64,000 nucleotides of DNA from Pseudomonas sp. LD120 (GCF_009861525.1 NZ_WVHL01000005.1:1736001-1800000); one strand, 5' to 3'; counted from the first letter of the stretch, positions 35,326 through 45,180 are shown. The notes: generated by a model not told the origin, from the sequence alone. A program made the numbers and translations.

Positions 35326-36681
35326 ATGACTACAAAAATAATAACGGTCCAAGATCCGCACGCTTCATCCGACCTGGCCCCGCAGCTCGACTCGCTGTAC
35401 ACGAAGATCCGCTGGCGCCTGCTGCCGCTGTTGATGTTTTGCTACATGATCGCTTTCCTCGATCGGGTCAACATTGGCTACGCGCAATTACAAATGAAAC
35501 AGACCCTGCCTTTTGGTGACGCCGTCTATGGTCTAGGCGCGGGGATCTTCTTCATTGGTTATTTTCTGTTCGAGTTGCCGAGTAATCTCATGCTCAAGCG
35601 CAGCGGTGTGCGTAAGACCTTGCTGCGCATCATGTTCTGCTGGGGGCTGGTGGCTGCGGCCATGATGTTCGTTGCGACGCCTTGGCAGTTCTACACCTTG
35701 CGTTTTCTGCTGGGGGCGTTCGAAGCGGGGTTCTTCCCAGGAGTGATCCTGTATTTCACCTACTGGTTTCCGGCGCCGCGCCGGGGCCAGGTGATCGCTA
35801 TCTTCATGACCGCAGCAGCCGTTGCCGGGCTCATTGCCGGCCCGCTTTCGGGCGGTATTCTCAAGTACCTCAATGGAGTGGCCGGCTACAGCGGCTGGCA
35901 ATGGATGTTCGTGATTCAGGGCTTGCCGGCTTGTGTCTTGGGGCTGGTGGCCTACCTCTATTTGCAGGACAGTCCGGAGCAGGCCAAGTGGCTCAATGCC
36001 GGGGAAAAGCGCCTGCTTAACGAGGACATGGTCCGTGATCTGAAAAACGCCCGCAACAAGTCTCAGGACAGCCTGGCGCAAATGTTTCGCGACCCCAAGG
36101 TCTACCTGCTGTCCATGGCCTATTTCATGTTCCTGGGGGCCACTTACATGCTGGTGTTCTGGATGCCGACCCTGATTCAGGGCTGGGGCAGCAAGGACCT
36201 GTTGCACGTGGGGTTGATGACCACAATCCCCAACATCGTCGGGATCATCGGTACGGTGCTGATCGGCCTGCACTCCGACAAGCATCGCGAGCGGCGTTGG
36301 CATTTTGTCGGCTGCATGGGTGTTGCGGTGTCCGGCTTGGCGATTGCCACCTTGTTGAACGGCCATCTGCTGCTGTCGGTGGCGGCCCTTGGGCTTGCCT
36401 ACGTGGGGATCAAAGCTGCGACGCCGATCTTCTTCGCCCTGGTCAGTGAATACTTGTCGGTGGCGGCCACTGCTGGAGGCATCGCTTTCATCAGCAGCCT
36501 GGGCAACCTCGGCCCGGCCGTGACGCCCTGGCTCAACGGGGTGATCAACAGTCATACCGGCGGGCACGTGTCGAGCATGTACCTGGGGATTGTGATGTAC
36601 CTGTCGGCCGGGCTGCTGGTGCTGATCACCGCCCGCACCGTCAAGGCGGCCAAGACCCTGACGGCCATGGCCGAATCATGA
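35326..36681 (+). CDS. MFS transporter, anion:cation symporter family
   Basis: A 451-residue, 12-helix major facilitator protein. The first loop has FLDRVNIGYAQLQMKQTLPF, the ACS (anion:cation symporter) signature, and WFPAPRRGQVIAIFMTAAAV matches the family. Such proteins import organic acids such as phthalate, tartrate or glucarate-like anions. It lies 43 bp after the CoA-ligase gene. The sequence just after the start codon (35334-35344) is an A-rich Hfq/Crc-type motif, suggesting carbon catabolite control of translation. Confidence 0.86.
   Translation: MTTKIITVQDPHASSDLAPQLDSLYTKIRWRLLPLLMFCYMIAFLDRVNIGYAQLQMKQTLPFGDAVYGLGAGIFFIGYFLFELPSNLMLKRSGVRKTLLRIMFCWGLVAAAMMFVATPWQFYTLRFLLGAFEAGFFPGVILYFTYWFPAPRRGQVIAIFMTAAAVAGLIAGPLSGGILKYLNGVAGYSGWQWMFVIQGLPACVLGLVAYLYLQDSPEQAKWLNAGEKRLLNEDMVRDLKNARNKSQDSLAQMFRDPKVYLLSMAYFMFLGATYMLVFWMPTLIQGWGSKDLLHVGLMTTIPNIVGIIGTVLIGLHSDKHRERRWHFVGCMGVAVSGLAIATLLNGHLLLSVAALGLAYVGIKAATPIFFALVSEYLSVAATAGGIAFISSLGNLGPAVTPWLNGVINSHTGGHVSSMYLGIVMYLSAGLLVLITARTVKAAKTLTAMAES
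35334..35344 (+). promoter_or_regulatory. A-rich Hfq/Crc-type motif at the MFS gene start
   Basis: AAAAATAATAA fits AAnAAnAAnAA and begins 8 bases after the A of the ATG, within reach of the initiation complex. Confidence 0.5.
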
Positions 36682-36712
36682 AGTGGGTGGCTAATCGCGC
36701 AGGAGCTAGAGC

Positions 36713-37681
36713 ATGAGTTTGCCCGAGATGCTGACCCAGCGTTTGCGCTTGCCGGTGATGGCTGCGCCGTTGTTCATCATTTCCACCCCAGAGCTGGTGA
36801 TTGCTCAGTGCAAAGCCGGCATCGTCGGCTCGTTCCCGGCCTTGAATGCCCGGCCCACCGAGTGTTTGTCGGAGTGGATCGAGCACATCACGCAGGCCTT
36901 GGCCGAGCATGATCGGCGGCACCCGGAGCGCCCGGCGGCACCCTTTGCGGTGAACCAGATTGTCCATCGCTCCAATGATCGCCTGGAGCGGGACATGGCG
37001 GTCTGTGTTCAGCACAAGGTGCCGATCATCATCACTTCCCTGGGCGCACGGCCAGAGATCAATCAGGTCGTGCACAGCTACGGCGGCATGGTGTTGCACG
37101 ATGTGATCAACAACCGTTTTGCACGCAAGGCCATCGACAAGGGGGCCGATGGTCTGATCGCAGTGGCGGCCGGTGCGGGAGGGCACGCCGGCACCCAGTC
37201 GCCATTCGCCTTGGTTCAGGAAATCCGCCAATGGTTCGACGGCCCGTTGTTGCTTTCCGGGGCCATTGCATCGGGGCGTTCGATTCTCGCGGCCCAGGCC
37301 CTGGGGGCGGACTTGGCCTACGTAGGTTCAGCCTTTATCGCCACCGAGGAAGCCAATGCAGTGCCGGGCTACAAAGAGATGATTCGCCAGTCGGGCGCGG
37401 AGGATATCGTCTATACCAACCTGATCACCGGGGTGCATGGCAACTACCTGAAGCCGTCGCTGAGCGCCGCCGGTCTGGACCCGGATGATCTGCCCAGTGG
37501 TGACCCGTCCCAGATGGATTTTTCAGCGCAGCGCAAGAAGCCCAAAGCCTGGAAGGAAATCTGGGGCTGTGGTCAGGGCATCGGGGTGTTGGACACGGTG
37601 CCGTCCGTCGAAGCACGGGTGGCGCGCCTGGCCCGGGAATACCAGCACGCGTGTCGGGAGCTGCGTACCACCATCGCATAG
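36713..37681 (+). CDS. Nitronate monooxygenase-like FMN flavoprotein
   Basis: A 322-residue TIM-barrel flavoprotein of the nitronate monooxygenase (2-nitropropane dioxygenase) superfamily. It has LPVMAAPLFIISTPELVIAQ at the N-terminus, AAGAGGHAGTQSPFAL with the expected active-site histidine, and the phosphate-binding stretch LSGAIASGRSILAAQALGAD. Real substrates of this superfamily vary: nitronates, quinones with NADH, or enoyl groups. In an acyl-CoA catabolic operon an enoyl-reductase-like role is possible but unproven. AGGAG precedes the ATG, and it lies 31 bp after the MFS gene. Confidence 0.8.
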   Translation: MSLPEMLTQRLRLPVMAAPLFIISTPELVIAQCKAGIVGSFPALNARPTECLSEWIEHITQALAEHDRRHPERPAAPFAVNQIVHRSNDRLERDMAVCVQHKVPIIITSLGARPEINQVVHSYGGMVLHDVINNRFARKAIDKGADGLIAVAAGAGGHAGTQSPFALVQEIRQWFDGPLLLSGAIASGRSILAAQALGADLAYVGSAFIATEEANAVPGYKEMIRQSGAEDIVYTNLITGVHGNYLKPSLSAAGLDPDDLPSGDPSQMDFSAQRKKPKAWKEIWGCGQGIGVLDTVPSVEARVARLAREYQHACRELRTTIA

Positions 37682-37709
37682 GTGGCGTTATGGCAACAGG
37701 TTGCACGAG

Positions 37710-37729
37710 CTGCCGGCGGATGCCGGCAG
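37710..37729. terminator. Hairpin between convergent flavoprotein and porin genes
   Basis: CTGCCGGC and GCCGGCAG form an 8-bp perfect stem with a GGAT loop, between genes ending at 37681 and 37755. The T-tail is poor, so this is a tentative terminator. Confidence 0.5.
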
Positions 37730-37754
37730 TGGCGTTTCGCGGGAGCGCTCAGGG

Positions 37755-39008
37755 CTACCAAAGTTTGACGGTGTATTCGAGGATCAAGCGGTTTTCGTCC
37801 ACGTCCGCCGCATAGTTGGCGCGATACACCACGTTACGCCAGCGCAGGCCGAGATCCTTCAACGGGCCGCGCTGAATCACATAGGCAATGTCGGTGTCCA
37901 GCTCCCGCTCGTGGCCTTGTCGCTGGCCGATGGTGAATTCGTTACTGCGTACATAGCGGCTCATCAGACTCAAGCCGGGCAGGCCCTGGGCGGCGAAATC
38001 ATAACGGTAGCGCAGTTGCCAGGAGTCCTCCCCGGCATGCACAAAGTGCTTGTAGGTCGAGGTATTGAAACCATACGGATCGCTGCCGCTGATAAACGGC
38101 ATGCCACTGCGTCCGCTCTGATTTTGATAGACCAAGCTCAGGGCGTGGCTACGATAAGTCAGGGTTTGCATGAGCCCCAGGTTGCGGTTGTCGACCTCGG
38201 CCCGGCCCAGCCCAGAGCTTTGGAAATAACGCACCTCTGATTTCAGCGACAGGTCTTGGCCCAGTGCCGCGTTGTGGGTCAGGTTGCCGTAGTGCTGACG
38301 GTAGTTGTCCTGGAGCTGAGCATAAAAATAGCTGACCTTGAGCTCGGGCCGCAGGCTGTAGCTGGCGCCGCCGTAACGCAAGTGAGCACTGTCGGTGTGG
38401 CCGGTCACCTGCTTGCCGTTGCGGGCCATGGCGAACATCTGCAGAGGTTCATAGTCCGTTGAGTTACGCTGACGCACGCGGTCGAACTGACCCAGGGTCA
38501 GGCTGAGATCCTTGATGTCGTTGGACACCCATTGCATGCCGTTGAAGGTCTGCGGCAACAGGCGGGTGTCGTTGCGAAACGCCACGGGCAACAAGGGTTC
38601 ATGGGTGCCAATGCTCACGACACTTTTGGCGATCCGGGCCTTGGCCGTTGCACCGAAAAAGCCATATTGGTCGGCCACATCGCCGTTGCGGTCGGCCAGC
38701 AGCACCCCGGTATGGGTTGTACCGCCGCCGGAGTCCAGCTTGATGCCCTGTAAACCGATCCCGTCGACTCCCAGGCCGACAGTGCCCTCGGAAAAGCCGG
38801 ACTGGTAACGCAGGATAAATCCCTGGCCCCATTCTTCCGCCTTGCTCTGTGGCGGCCGGTCGCCGTGGAAGTCACGGTTCATGTAGAAGTTGCGTGCGCT
38901 CAGGCTCAGTTGGCTGTCTTCGATCAGTTGTGCCTGGCACAGCAGTGGCAATACGCAGCCACCCACCAGGCTGGTCAGGGGCAGAGACGGGTTGGATATC
39001 GGACGCAT
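37755..39008 (-). CDS. OprD-family outer membrane porin
   Basis: A 417-residue porin. The signal peptide ends near CQAQL, then LIEDSQLSLSARNFYMNRDF gives the OprD-family opening; the protein ends LEYTVKLW with a terminal aromatic. It presumably admits the acid that the MFS importer and CoA ligase then handle; aromatic-acid-type OprD porins (OpdK, BenF group) are plausible relatives but the substrate is not readable. An ATG at 39006-39008 is chosen; a GTG three codons upstream is possible. An A-rich Hfq/Crc-type motif lies 15-22 bases upstream. Confidence 0.85.
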   Translation of the reverse strand: MRPISNPSLPLTSLVGGCVLPLLCQAQLIEDSQLSLSARNFYMNRDFHGDRPPQSKAEEWGQGFILRYQSGFSEGTVGLGVDGIGLQGIKLDSGGGTTHTGVLLADRNGDVADQYGFFGATAKARIAKSVVSIGTHEPLLPVAFRNDTRLLPQTFNGMQWVSNDIKDLSLTLGQFDRVRQRNSTDYEPLQMFAMARNGKQVTGHTDSAHLRYGGASYSLRPELKVSYFYAQLQDNYRQHYGNLTHNAALGQDLSLKSEVRYFQSSGLGRAEVDNRNLGLMQTLTYRSHALSLVYQNQSGRSGMPFISGSDPYGFNTSTYKHFVHAGEDSWQLRYRYDFAAQGLPGLSLMSRYVRSNEFTIGQRQGHERELDTDIAYVIQRGPLKDLGLRWRNVVYRANYAADVDENRLILEYTVKLW

Positions 39009-39022
39009 GGTGTTCACCGGTC

Positions 39023-39030
39023 TTGTTGTT
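39023..39030 (-). promoter_or_regulatory. A-rich Hfq/Crc-type motif in the porin leader
   Basis: On the reverse strand AACAACAA, within AAAAACAACAAGA, lies just upstream of the porin start. It fits AAnAAnAA. Confidence 0.55.
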
Positions 39031-39261
39031 TTTATAGTGAGGAAAATGCCGGCTGAGTCGGTTGCTGGTCGCTCTTGGAATAATCAGGCCGCAGCTATCT
39101 TGAGCCCGCGGTTGGGCGGGGACGTTAAACAACCAAGCAGGGCAGGGACTCAGTGGGGCGGGTAATTAGCGCAGCGTGACGGGGTCCGCTGCGCTATGAC
39201 CAAGGACGGCGATGCCCCCTCGGCCATCAAGGCGTGGTTAGGGCGCCACCGTTGCCCGGGT

Positions 39262-40404
39262 TCATGGGCTCGGTGCTGTGCCGAGAGCAATGTAGCGTTG
39301 CAAGTGATGATCCTCATCCCCCAGTTGGTGGTCGATCATCACCAGCCGCTTGGCGAAGTGGGCCAGGGGCAGTTCCCAGGTCATGCCGATTCCGCCATGT
39401 AGCTGGATGCTCTCCTGCGCCACCAGGGTGCCAATGCGGCCAATGCTGACCTTGGCCGCCGACAGCGCCCGTTCGCGGGTCAGGCGATCGGCGTCCAGGG
39501 CCGCGGCGGCGTTGATCACCGAGGAGCGTGCTTGTTCGATCTCCAGCAACAGCACCGCCATTCGATGCTGCAACGCCTGGAAACTGCCGATCGGCCGGCC
39601 AAACTGCTGACGGGTGCGCAGGTAGTCCAGGGTGGCCAGCTTCGCTGTCTCCATGGCGCCCAAGGCCTCCGCGCACAGCGCCAACACGCCACGACCGATG
39701 GCCTGCTCGAGAATGGCGTGGCCCTGGTGCAAGGTGCCCAGCAACGCGTGGCCCGGCAGTATTACGTTGTTCAGGCGGACCTGGGCGACGGGGCCGCCGT
39801 CGACGGTAGCGTAGCCCTGAACGGCCAGGCCCGGGGTGTCCGTTGGTACCAGAAACATGGAGATGCCCCGGCTGTCGTCGAGGGCTCCGGCGGTACGCGC
39901 CGAAACCACCAGTAACCCGGCCTGTTCACCGTGCAGCACCAGGCTCTTGATGCCGTTGAGACGCCAACTGGCGCCGTCCGCCTCGGCGCGGCAGGCGACC
40001 CGATTGAGTTCGTAGTGGCTGTCGGGTTCATCGTGGGCCAGCGCGGCGATCAGGTTGCCGTCGATGATGCTCGCCAGCTGTGCTCTGTGTGCCGCATCAC
40101 CGGCGCTGGCAATGGCGCTGCCAGCCAGGACCGCACTACCCAGCAAGGGCTCCACCAGTAGCCCGCGGCCCATGGCCTCGAAAACCAGGATCAGGTCGAA
40201 GCCTGCGCCGCCGAAGCCACCGTCGGCTTCGCTGAATAGCGCGCCGATCACTCCCAGCTCCGCCAGTTGGCGCCAGATTTCGGGATCGAACCCTTGGCCG
40301 GACTGCAGGCTCTGCTGGCGTTTTTCCAGGTTGTACTGCTGTGCAATAAAGCGGTTCAAGCTGTCGGCGAGCATGCGCCGTTCTGCGCTGTGTTCGAAGT
40401 TCAT
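39262..40404 (-). CDS. Acyl-CoA dehydrogenase, small-subunit type
   Basis: A 380-residue acyl-CoA dehydrogenase-fold protein with helical N-domain, central beta domain (about 120-225) and C-terminal helices including DYLRTRQQFGRPIGSFQALQ and IQLHGGIGMTWELPLAHFAK. It lies 10 bp from a second, different acyl-CoA dehydrogenase gene. Paired, divergent genes like this encode heterotetrameric enzymes in pimelate (PimC/PimD) and steroid side-chain (ChsE-type) degradation, where FAD sites form between unlike subunits. It is last in the apparent operon that begins at 44934. Confidence 0.82.
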   Translation of the reverse strand: MNFEHSAERRMLADSLNRFIAQQYNLEKRQQSLQSGQGFDPEIWRQLAELGVIGALFSEADGGFGGAGFDLILVFEAMGRGLLVEPLLGSAVLAGSAIASAGDAAHRAQLASIIDGNLIAALAHDEPDSHYELNRVACRAEADGASWRLNGIKSLVLHGEQAGLLVVSARTAGALDDSRGISMFLVPTDTPGLAVQGYATVDGGPVAQVRLNNVILPGHALLGTLHQGHAILEQAIGRGVLALCAEALGAMETAKLATLDYLRTRQQFGRPIGSFQALQHRMAVLLLEIEQARSSVINAAAALDADRLTRERALSAAKVSIGRIGTLVAQESIQLHGGIGMTWELPLAHFAKRLVMIDHQLGDEDHHLQRYIALGTAPSP

Positions 40405-40414
40405 GTGCGCGCCC

Positions 40415-41602
40415 TCAAAGCCCGAGAATCATTTTCGAGATGATGTTCTTCTGGATTTCATTGGAGCCGCCGAAGATCGACAGCTTGCGATTGTTGAAGT
40501 ATTGCGCCGCCGCTTGGCGGTCAAAGCCCGGGCCCAGGTCCAGCGTTTCGCTAGCGTCTTCGGCCTGCATGACCCGGGCCGCGGGCCCCATGGCACGGCG
40601 TAGCAGCGCGGTCAGTTCCTGGCGGATTTCCGTACCACAGATCTTCAGCATCGAGCTTTGCGCGCCGGGAGCGCCACCGCCGGCCACGGCCGCAATGACC
40701 CGCAGGTTGGTGGTTTTCATGTTTTCCAGATCGATCTCGACCCGGGCCAGGCGAGCGGCGAATTCCGGGTCTTCAAGCAGCGGTCGACCGTTGCGGCTGC
40801 GCTGTGCCGCCACGTGCTTGAGGCGCTGCAAGGCAGCCATCGACAAGCCGACCCCGGCGATGTTGGTGCGCTCGTAGGTCAGCAGGTATTTGGCGCAGGT
40901 CCAGCCCTTGTTTTCCTCGCCCACCCGGTTGGCCAGCGGCACTCGTACGTCGGTGAAGAACACCTCGTTGATTTCGTGATCGCCTTCCAGCGTGATGATC
41001 GGCCGCACCTCGACCCCCGGGCTGGTCATGTCGATCAGCAGGAAGCTGATGCCCTCCTGGGGCTTGGCTTCGCGGTCGGTGCGCACCAGGCAAAAAATCA
41101 TGTTGGCGTGCTGCCCGAGGGTGGTCCAGGTTTTCTGGCCATTGACCACATAGTGATCGCCGTCGCGCACCGCCGTGGTTTTCACCGCCGCCAGGTCCGA
41201 GCCGGCACCAGGCTCCGAATAGCCCTGGCACCACCAATGACGGCCATCGAGAATCCGCGGCAGCCAATAGTCTTGCTGCTGCGCGGTGCCGTACTTGATC
41301 AGCACCGGACCCAGCATATTGACCCCGAACGGCACGATGCGTGGTGCGTTGGCCAGGCCGCACTCCAGTTCGAAGATGAACTTTTCCACGGCGCTCCAGC
41401 CCGGTCCGCCAAACGCCTCCGGCCAGTGGTTAGCCAGCCAGCCCTGAGCGTTGAGGATCGCATGCCATTGCTCCATGTCAGCCTTGGACAGGCGCTCGCC
41501 GGCGGCCACCTTGTCGCTCAGGCCAGTGGGCAGGCGTTCGGCGAGAAAGCCTCGCACCTGGTCGCGAAAGGCCGCTTCTTGTTCTGTGAAACTCAGGTCC
41601 AT
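40415..41602 (-). CDS. Acyl-CoA dehydrogenase, large-subunit type
   Basis: A 395-residue acyl-CoA dehydrogenase. The middle domain has WWCQGYSEPGAGSDLAAVKT and GDHYVVNGQKTWTTLGQHAN, the FAD-binding and acyl-CoA signatures; the C-terminal part has FGGSNEIQKNIISKMILG. It resembles PimC-type large subunits and should form a mixed complex with the neighbouring 380-residue protein to introduce the alpha,beta double bond. It follows the thiolase gene by 10 bp in the same operon. Confidence 0.84.
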   Translation of the reverse strand: MDLSFTEQEAAFRDQVRGFLAERLPTGLSDKVAAGERLSKADMEQWHAILNAQGWLANHWPEAFGGPGWSAVEKFIFELECGLANAPRIVPFGVNMLGPVLIKYGTAQQQDYWLPRILDGRHWWCQGYSEPGAGSDLAAVKTTAVRDGDHYVVNGQKTWTTLGQHANMIFCLVRTDREAKPQEGISFLLIDMTSPGVEVRPIITLEGDHEINEVFFTDVRVPLANRVGEENKGWTCAKYLLTYERTNIAGVGLSMAALQRLKHVAAQRSRNGRPLLEDPEFAARLARVEIDLENMKTTNLRVIAAVAGGGAPGAQSSMLKICGTEIRQELTALLRRAMGPAARVMQAEDASETLDLGPGFDRQAAAQYFNNRKLSIFGGSNEIQKNIISKMILGL

Positions 41603-41612
41603 GACGACGTCC

Positions 41613-42797
41613 TCAATAGATTTCGAACAACGCGGCGGCGCCCATGCCGCCGGCGATGCACATACTGACCACGGCGTACTTCACGCCACGGCGCCGGCCT
41701 TCAAGCAACACATGTCCGGCCAGACGCGCACCGGTCATACCGAACGGGTGGCCCAGAGCAATGGCCCCGCCATTGACGTTCAGGCACTCGTCGGCGATGC
41801 CCAGCCGTTGCTGGCAGTAGAGGGCTTGCGAGGCGAAGGCTTCGTTGAGTTCCCAAAGCCCGATGTCATCGACCTTGAGACCGTGCCGGGCCAGCAGTTT
41901 GGGCACGGCGAACACCGGGCCGATGCCCATCTCGTCGGGTTCGCAGCCGGCCACCGCCATACCGCGAAACACCCCCAAAGGTTGCAGGTTGGCCCGCGCT
42001 GCGTCCCGGGCCTCCATTAGCACGCAGGCCGAGGCGCCGTCGGACAACTGCGAGGCGTTGCCGGCGCTGATGAAGCGATCCGGACCTTGTACGGGTTGTA
42101 GTTTGGCCAGGGCTTCGTAGGTGGTGCCGGGGCGATTGCAGGTGTCGGCGTCGACGGTGACCTGATGCTGGCTGACGACTCCGCTGTGCTTGTCGGTGAC
42201 GGCCATGGTGGTGGTACAGGGGACAATTTCCTCGCAGTAGCGTCCGGCGTGTTGTGCCGCTTCGGTCTTGTGCTGGCTCAACACCGAGAAGTGGTCCTGG
42301 GCTTCGCGGCTGATGCCGTAGCGCGCGGCAACGATGTCGGCGGTTTCAATCATTGGCAGGAACAGTTGCGGCTTGTGCTGCAGCAGCCAGGGGTCAAGGT
42401 CCGGGTCGTCACTGGCGCCGCGTCCGCGGATCAGGGAAATGCTTTCCACGCCGCCGGCGATGATCGCTGGGGCACCGTCCACCACGATGCGTCCCGCCGC
42501 CATGGCAATGGCCTGCAGCCCGGAGGCGCAAAAGCGGTTGACCGTGGTGCCGGCGATGCTGATAGGCAAGCCGGCACGGACCACTGCCAGGCGCGCGACG
42601 TTGCGCCCGGTGGTGCCTTCGCCGTAGCCGCAGCCGAGGATGGCATCTTCGATCAGCCCCGGATCGATGGCGGCCCGCTCGACCGCGGCGCGCACCGCGA
42701 AGGCGGCGAGGGTGGGGCCGGGGGTGATGTTGAATTCGCCGCGATGGGCCTTGGTCAGAGGCGTGCGTGCAGTGGAGACAATAACGGCTTCGCGCAT
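41613..42797 (-). CDS. Acetyl-CoA acyltransferase (thiolase)
   Basis: A 394-residue degradative thiolase that splits 3-ketoacyl-CoA with CoA to acetyl-CoA and a shortened acyl-CoA. The nucleophile lies in [15 protein letters not shown] (Cys about 89), the second catalytic set in [17 protein letters not shown], and the last cysteine in [16 protein letters not shown]. It lies 16 bp after the FadB-like gene and before the acyl-CoA dehydrogenases, the gene set of a complete beta-oxidation cycle. Confidence 0.9.
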   Translation of the reverse strand: MREAVIVSTARTPLTKAHRGEFNITPGPTLAAFAVRAAVERAAIDPGLIEDAILGCGYGEGTTGRNVARLAVVRAGLPISIAGTTVNRFCASGLQAIAMAAGRIVVDGAPAIIAGGVESISLIRGRGASDDPDLDPWLLQHKPQLFLPMIETADIVAARYGISREAQDHFSVLSQHKTEAAQHAGRYCEEIVPCTTTMAVTDKHSGVVSQHQVTVDADTCNRPGTTYEALAKLQPVQGPDRFISAGNASQLSDGASACVLMEARDAARANLQPLGVFRGMAVAGCEPDEMGIGPVFAVPKLLARHGLKVDDIGLWELNEAFASQALYCQQRLGIADECLNVNGGAIALGHPFGMTGARLAGHVLLEGRRRGVKYAVVSMCIAGGMGAAALFEIY

Positions 42798-42813
42798 GGG
42801 ACGGGCTCCTGGG

Positions 42814-44934
42814 TCAGTGGCTGTGGTTGAGGCTGTCGAAGTTCTCGCCGCGCTCTACCAGCTGCACCAGCAAGGGCGAGGCGGTCCAGAACAGCGGGTC
42901 TTCTTCGGCGAATTCGCGGATATCCGCCAGGACCTGGGGCAGGCCGTACTGGTCGGCGTACTTGAGCGGCCCCCCGCGATGCCGGGGGAAGCCGTAGCCA
43001 TGGATGAACGTGATGTCCACGTCCAGAGGGCGCAGGGCGATGCCTTCATGCACCACGTTGGCGCCCTCGTTGATCATGGCCGCCATGTAGCGCCGCAGGA
43101 TCTCCGGGTTGCTGAAGACCCGGGGTGTGATGCCGGCCCGGGCCCGCTCGGTATCGATGATGGCCAGGACTTCCGGGTCCTGACTGGCGCTGCGCGGGCC
43201 CTGGGCATAGAGGTAGTAGCCGCGACCGGTTTTCTGCCCGAACCAGCCGCGCTCGCAGAGACGGTCGGCGATCTGTACATAGCGGGCCCGGGGATCACGG
43301 GTGGCGGCCTTGCGCTGGCGGGTCGCCCAGCCGATGTCGCCACCGGCCAGGTCCGCCACCTGGAAGGGCCCCATGGGGAAGCCGAAATCGCGCAAGGCCT
43401 GGTCGATCTGATAAGGCGAGGCGCCGTCTTCCATCATGTGGTCCGCCGCCTGGCGATAAACCGCAAGGATCCGGTTGCCGATAAAGCCGTCGCAGACCCC
43501 GGCGCGTACCGGCACCTTGCGCAGTTTCTTGGCCAGCGCGAAGGCTGTGGCCACCACCTCTGGAGCGACTTTGTCCGGGACCACGATTTCCAGCAGTTTC
43601 ATGATGTTGGCCGGGGAGAAGAAATGCAGCCCGATCACATCGGAGGGACGCGAGAGGCTGTCGGCAATCAGATTGATGTCCAGGTAGGAAGTGTTACTGG
43701 CCAGCACCGCGCCAGCCTTGCAGACGCGGTCCAGTTCAGCGAACACCGCCTGTTTGGCCGCCATGTCCTCGAATACCGCTTCGATCACCAGATCGGCCTG
43801 ATCCAGCGTCTGGTAGTCGGTGCTGGCGCTCAAGCGTTCCAGGGTCGCGTTTTTTTCCGCCGCGCTCAGGCGACCTTTGCTGATCAGCGCATCGTAGACC
43901 TTCTCGATGTTCTCGCAGCCGCGGGCGAGGGCCGGCTGGTCGCGCTCGATCAGGGTCACGAGCAGGCCCGCGTCGAGTGCGGCCACGGCGATGCCGGCGC
44001 CCATGGTACCGCCGCCCACCACGCCCACTTGGTCAAGGGGACGGGGCATTGCAGCGCGGGTTTCGGGGGCCTTGAGCACTTCCCGTTCAGCGAAGAACGC
44101 ATGCACCAGGCCGGTCCGTTGTGGGCTGTCGAGGCACTCCAGAAACAGTCGGCGTTCTTCGCGCAGACCGTCTTCGAAAGCATGATCTAGGGCGGTTTCC
44201 ACGGCCTGGATGATGTGCTGCGGCGACAGTAGCCCGCGGGATTTTTGGGCTACCTGCTGGCGCGCGGCCTCGATTGCCGCACGTTGGGTCTCCTGCTCGC
44301 TCAACGCCTGGGCGTCTCGGGTGCGTCGCACGCCGCCACCCTTGGCCAGTAGCTGGCGGCTATAGGCCAAGCCTGCGATCAAGGCTTGGTCAGCCTCTCC
44401 CACGTGGTCCACCAGCCCCAGCTTCAGCGCCTCTTCGGCATTCAACTGACGGCCGCTGAGCATCAGTTCCAGCGCGGCCTGGGCACCGATCAGACGCGGC
44501 AGTCGCTGGGTACCTCCAGCCCCCGGCAGCAGACCCAGCAGTACCTCCGGCAAACCGAGCCGAGCGCCGCTGAGAGCTACGCGATAATGAGCCGCCAGAG
44601 CAATTTCCAGGCCTCCGCCTAGCGCCACGCCCTGGATCGCCGCCACCACCGGTTTGGCGCTGTCTTCTATGCGCTTGACCACATCCGGCAGCGCCGGGGG
44701 CTGGGGTGTTTGGCCGAATTCGCGGATGTCGGCGCCGCCACAGAAGTGCCGTTCAGCGCCCACCAGCAATAGAGCCTCGACCGCCGGGTTGTCGGCGGCG
44801 CTATCGATGGCGGCCAGCAATGCACACCGTACCTCAACGCTGAGGGCGTTGACCGGCGGGTTGTTGAGAGTCAGCACCAGGATATTTTCGTGCAGCGCGG
44901 ACTCGACGGGGGGCAGGGCTGTTTCACGACTCAT
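42814..44934 (-). CDS. FadB-like bifunctional enoyl-CoA hydratase / 3-hydroxyacyl-CoA dehydrogenase
   Basis: A 706-residue fusion. The N-terminal crotonase domain (about 1-190) has [33 protein letters not shown] and [20 protein letters not shown]. The 3-hydroxyacyl-CoA dehydrogenase part (about 290-700) has the NAD motif [36 protein letters not shown], and [20 protein letters not shown]. It hydrates enoyl-CoA and oxidises the product to 3-ketoacyl-CoA. PimF in pimelate operons has the same architecture. The ATG at 44932-44934 follows AGGAG; a TTG seven codons upstream is less likely. First gene of the operon running to 39262. Confidence 0.9.
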   Translation of the reverse strand: MSRETALPPVESALHENILVLTLNNPPVNALSVEVRCALLAAIDSAADNPAVEALLLVGAERHFCGGADIREFGQTPQPPALPDVVKRIEDSAKPVVAAIQGVALGGGLEIALAAHYRVALSGARLGLPEVLLGLLPGAGGTQRLPRLIGAQAALELMLSGRQLNAEEALKLGLVDHVGEADQALIAGLAYSRQLLAKGGGVRRTRDAQALSEQETQRAAIEAARQQVAQKSRGLLSPQHIIQAVETALDHAFEDGLREERRLFLECLDSPQRTGLVHAFFAEREVLKAPETRAAMPRPLDQVGVVGGGTMGAGIAVAALDAGLLVTLIERDQPALARGCENIEKVYDALISKGRLSAAEKNATLERLSASTDYQTLDQADLVIEAVFEDMAAKQAVFAELDRVCKAGAVLASNTSYLDINLIADSLSRPSDVIGLHFFSPANIMKLLEIVVPDKVAPEVVATAFALAKKLRKVPVRAGVCDGFIGNRILAVYRQAADHMMEDGASPYQIDQALRDFGFPMGPFQVADLAGGDIGWATRQRKAATRDPRARYVQIADRLCERGWFGQKTGRGYYLYAQGPRSASQDPEVLAIIDTERARAGITPRVFSNPEILRRYMAAMINEGANVVHEGIALRPLDVDITFIHGYGFPRHRGGPLKYADQYGLPQVLADIREFAEEDPLFWTASPLLVQLVERGENFDSLNHSH

Positions 44935-45104
44935 TGCAACGGTCTCCTGGGTCAAGGGCAGTGTGAGGTCGATAGGCGCAGCATGGATTTGGCGGTGACC
45001 AGCAGAACAACACCCCAGTCACCTGCCGTTTGATTCCACAATTTGAATCGTTTGGTGAAAATAATCCTGTCATCAATGAATATTTAGGTCAATGCAGAAT
45101 AGTG

Positions 45105-45121
45105 TTTCGCAGTGCGGAATA
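45105..45121. promoter_or_regulatory. Candidate operator (site 2), TTTCGCANNGCGGAATA
   Basis: TTTCGCAGTGCGGAATA differs from site 1 (33420-33436) only in the two central bases. It lies 171 bp upstream of the FadB-like start and 122 bp upstream of the GntR gene start. Confidence 0.55.
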
Positions 45122-45180
45122 AATAGATTGTTTTTCTGTAAATGGATCTGCATGACAGGGATTGGATCAAGACCTGCTGT

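Noticed and set aside
42640-44190. Forward open frame of about 516 codons opposite the thiolase and FadB-like genes
   Set aside because: Antisense shadow of two complete beta-oxidation genes with intact motifs.
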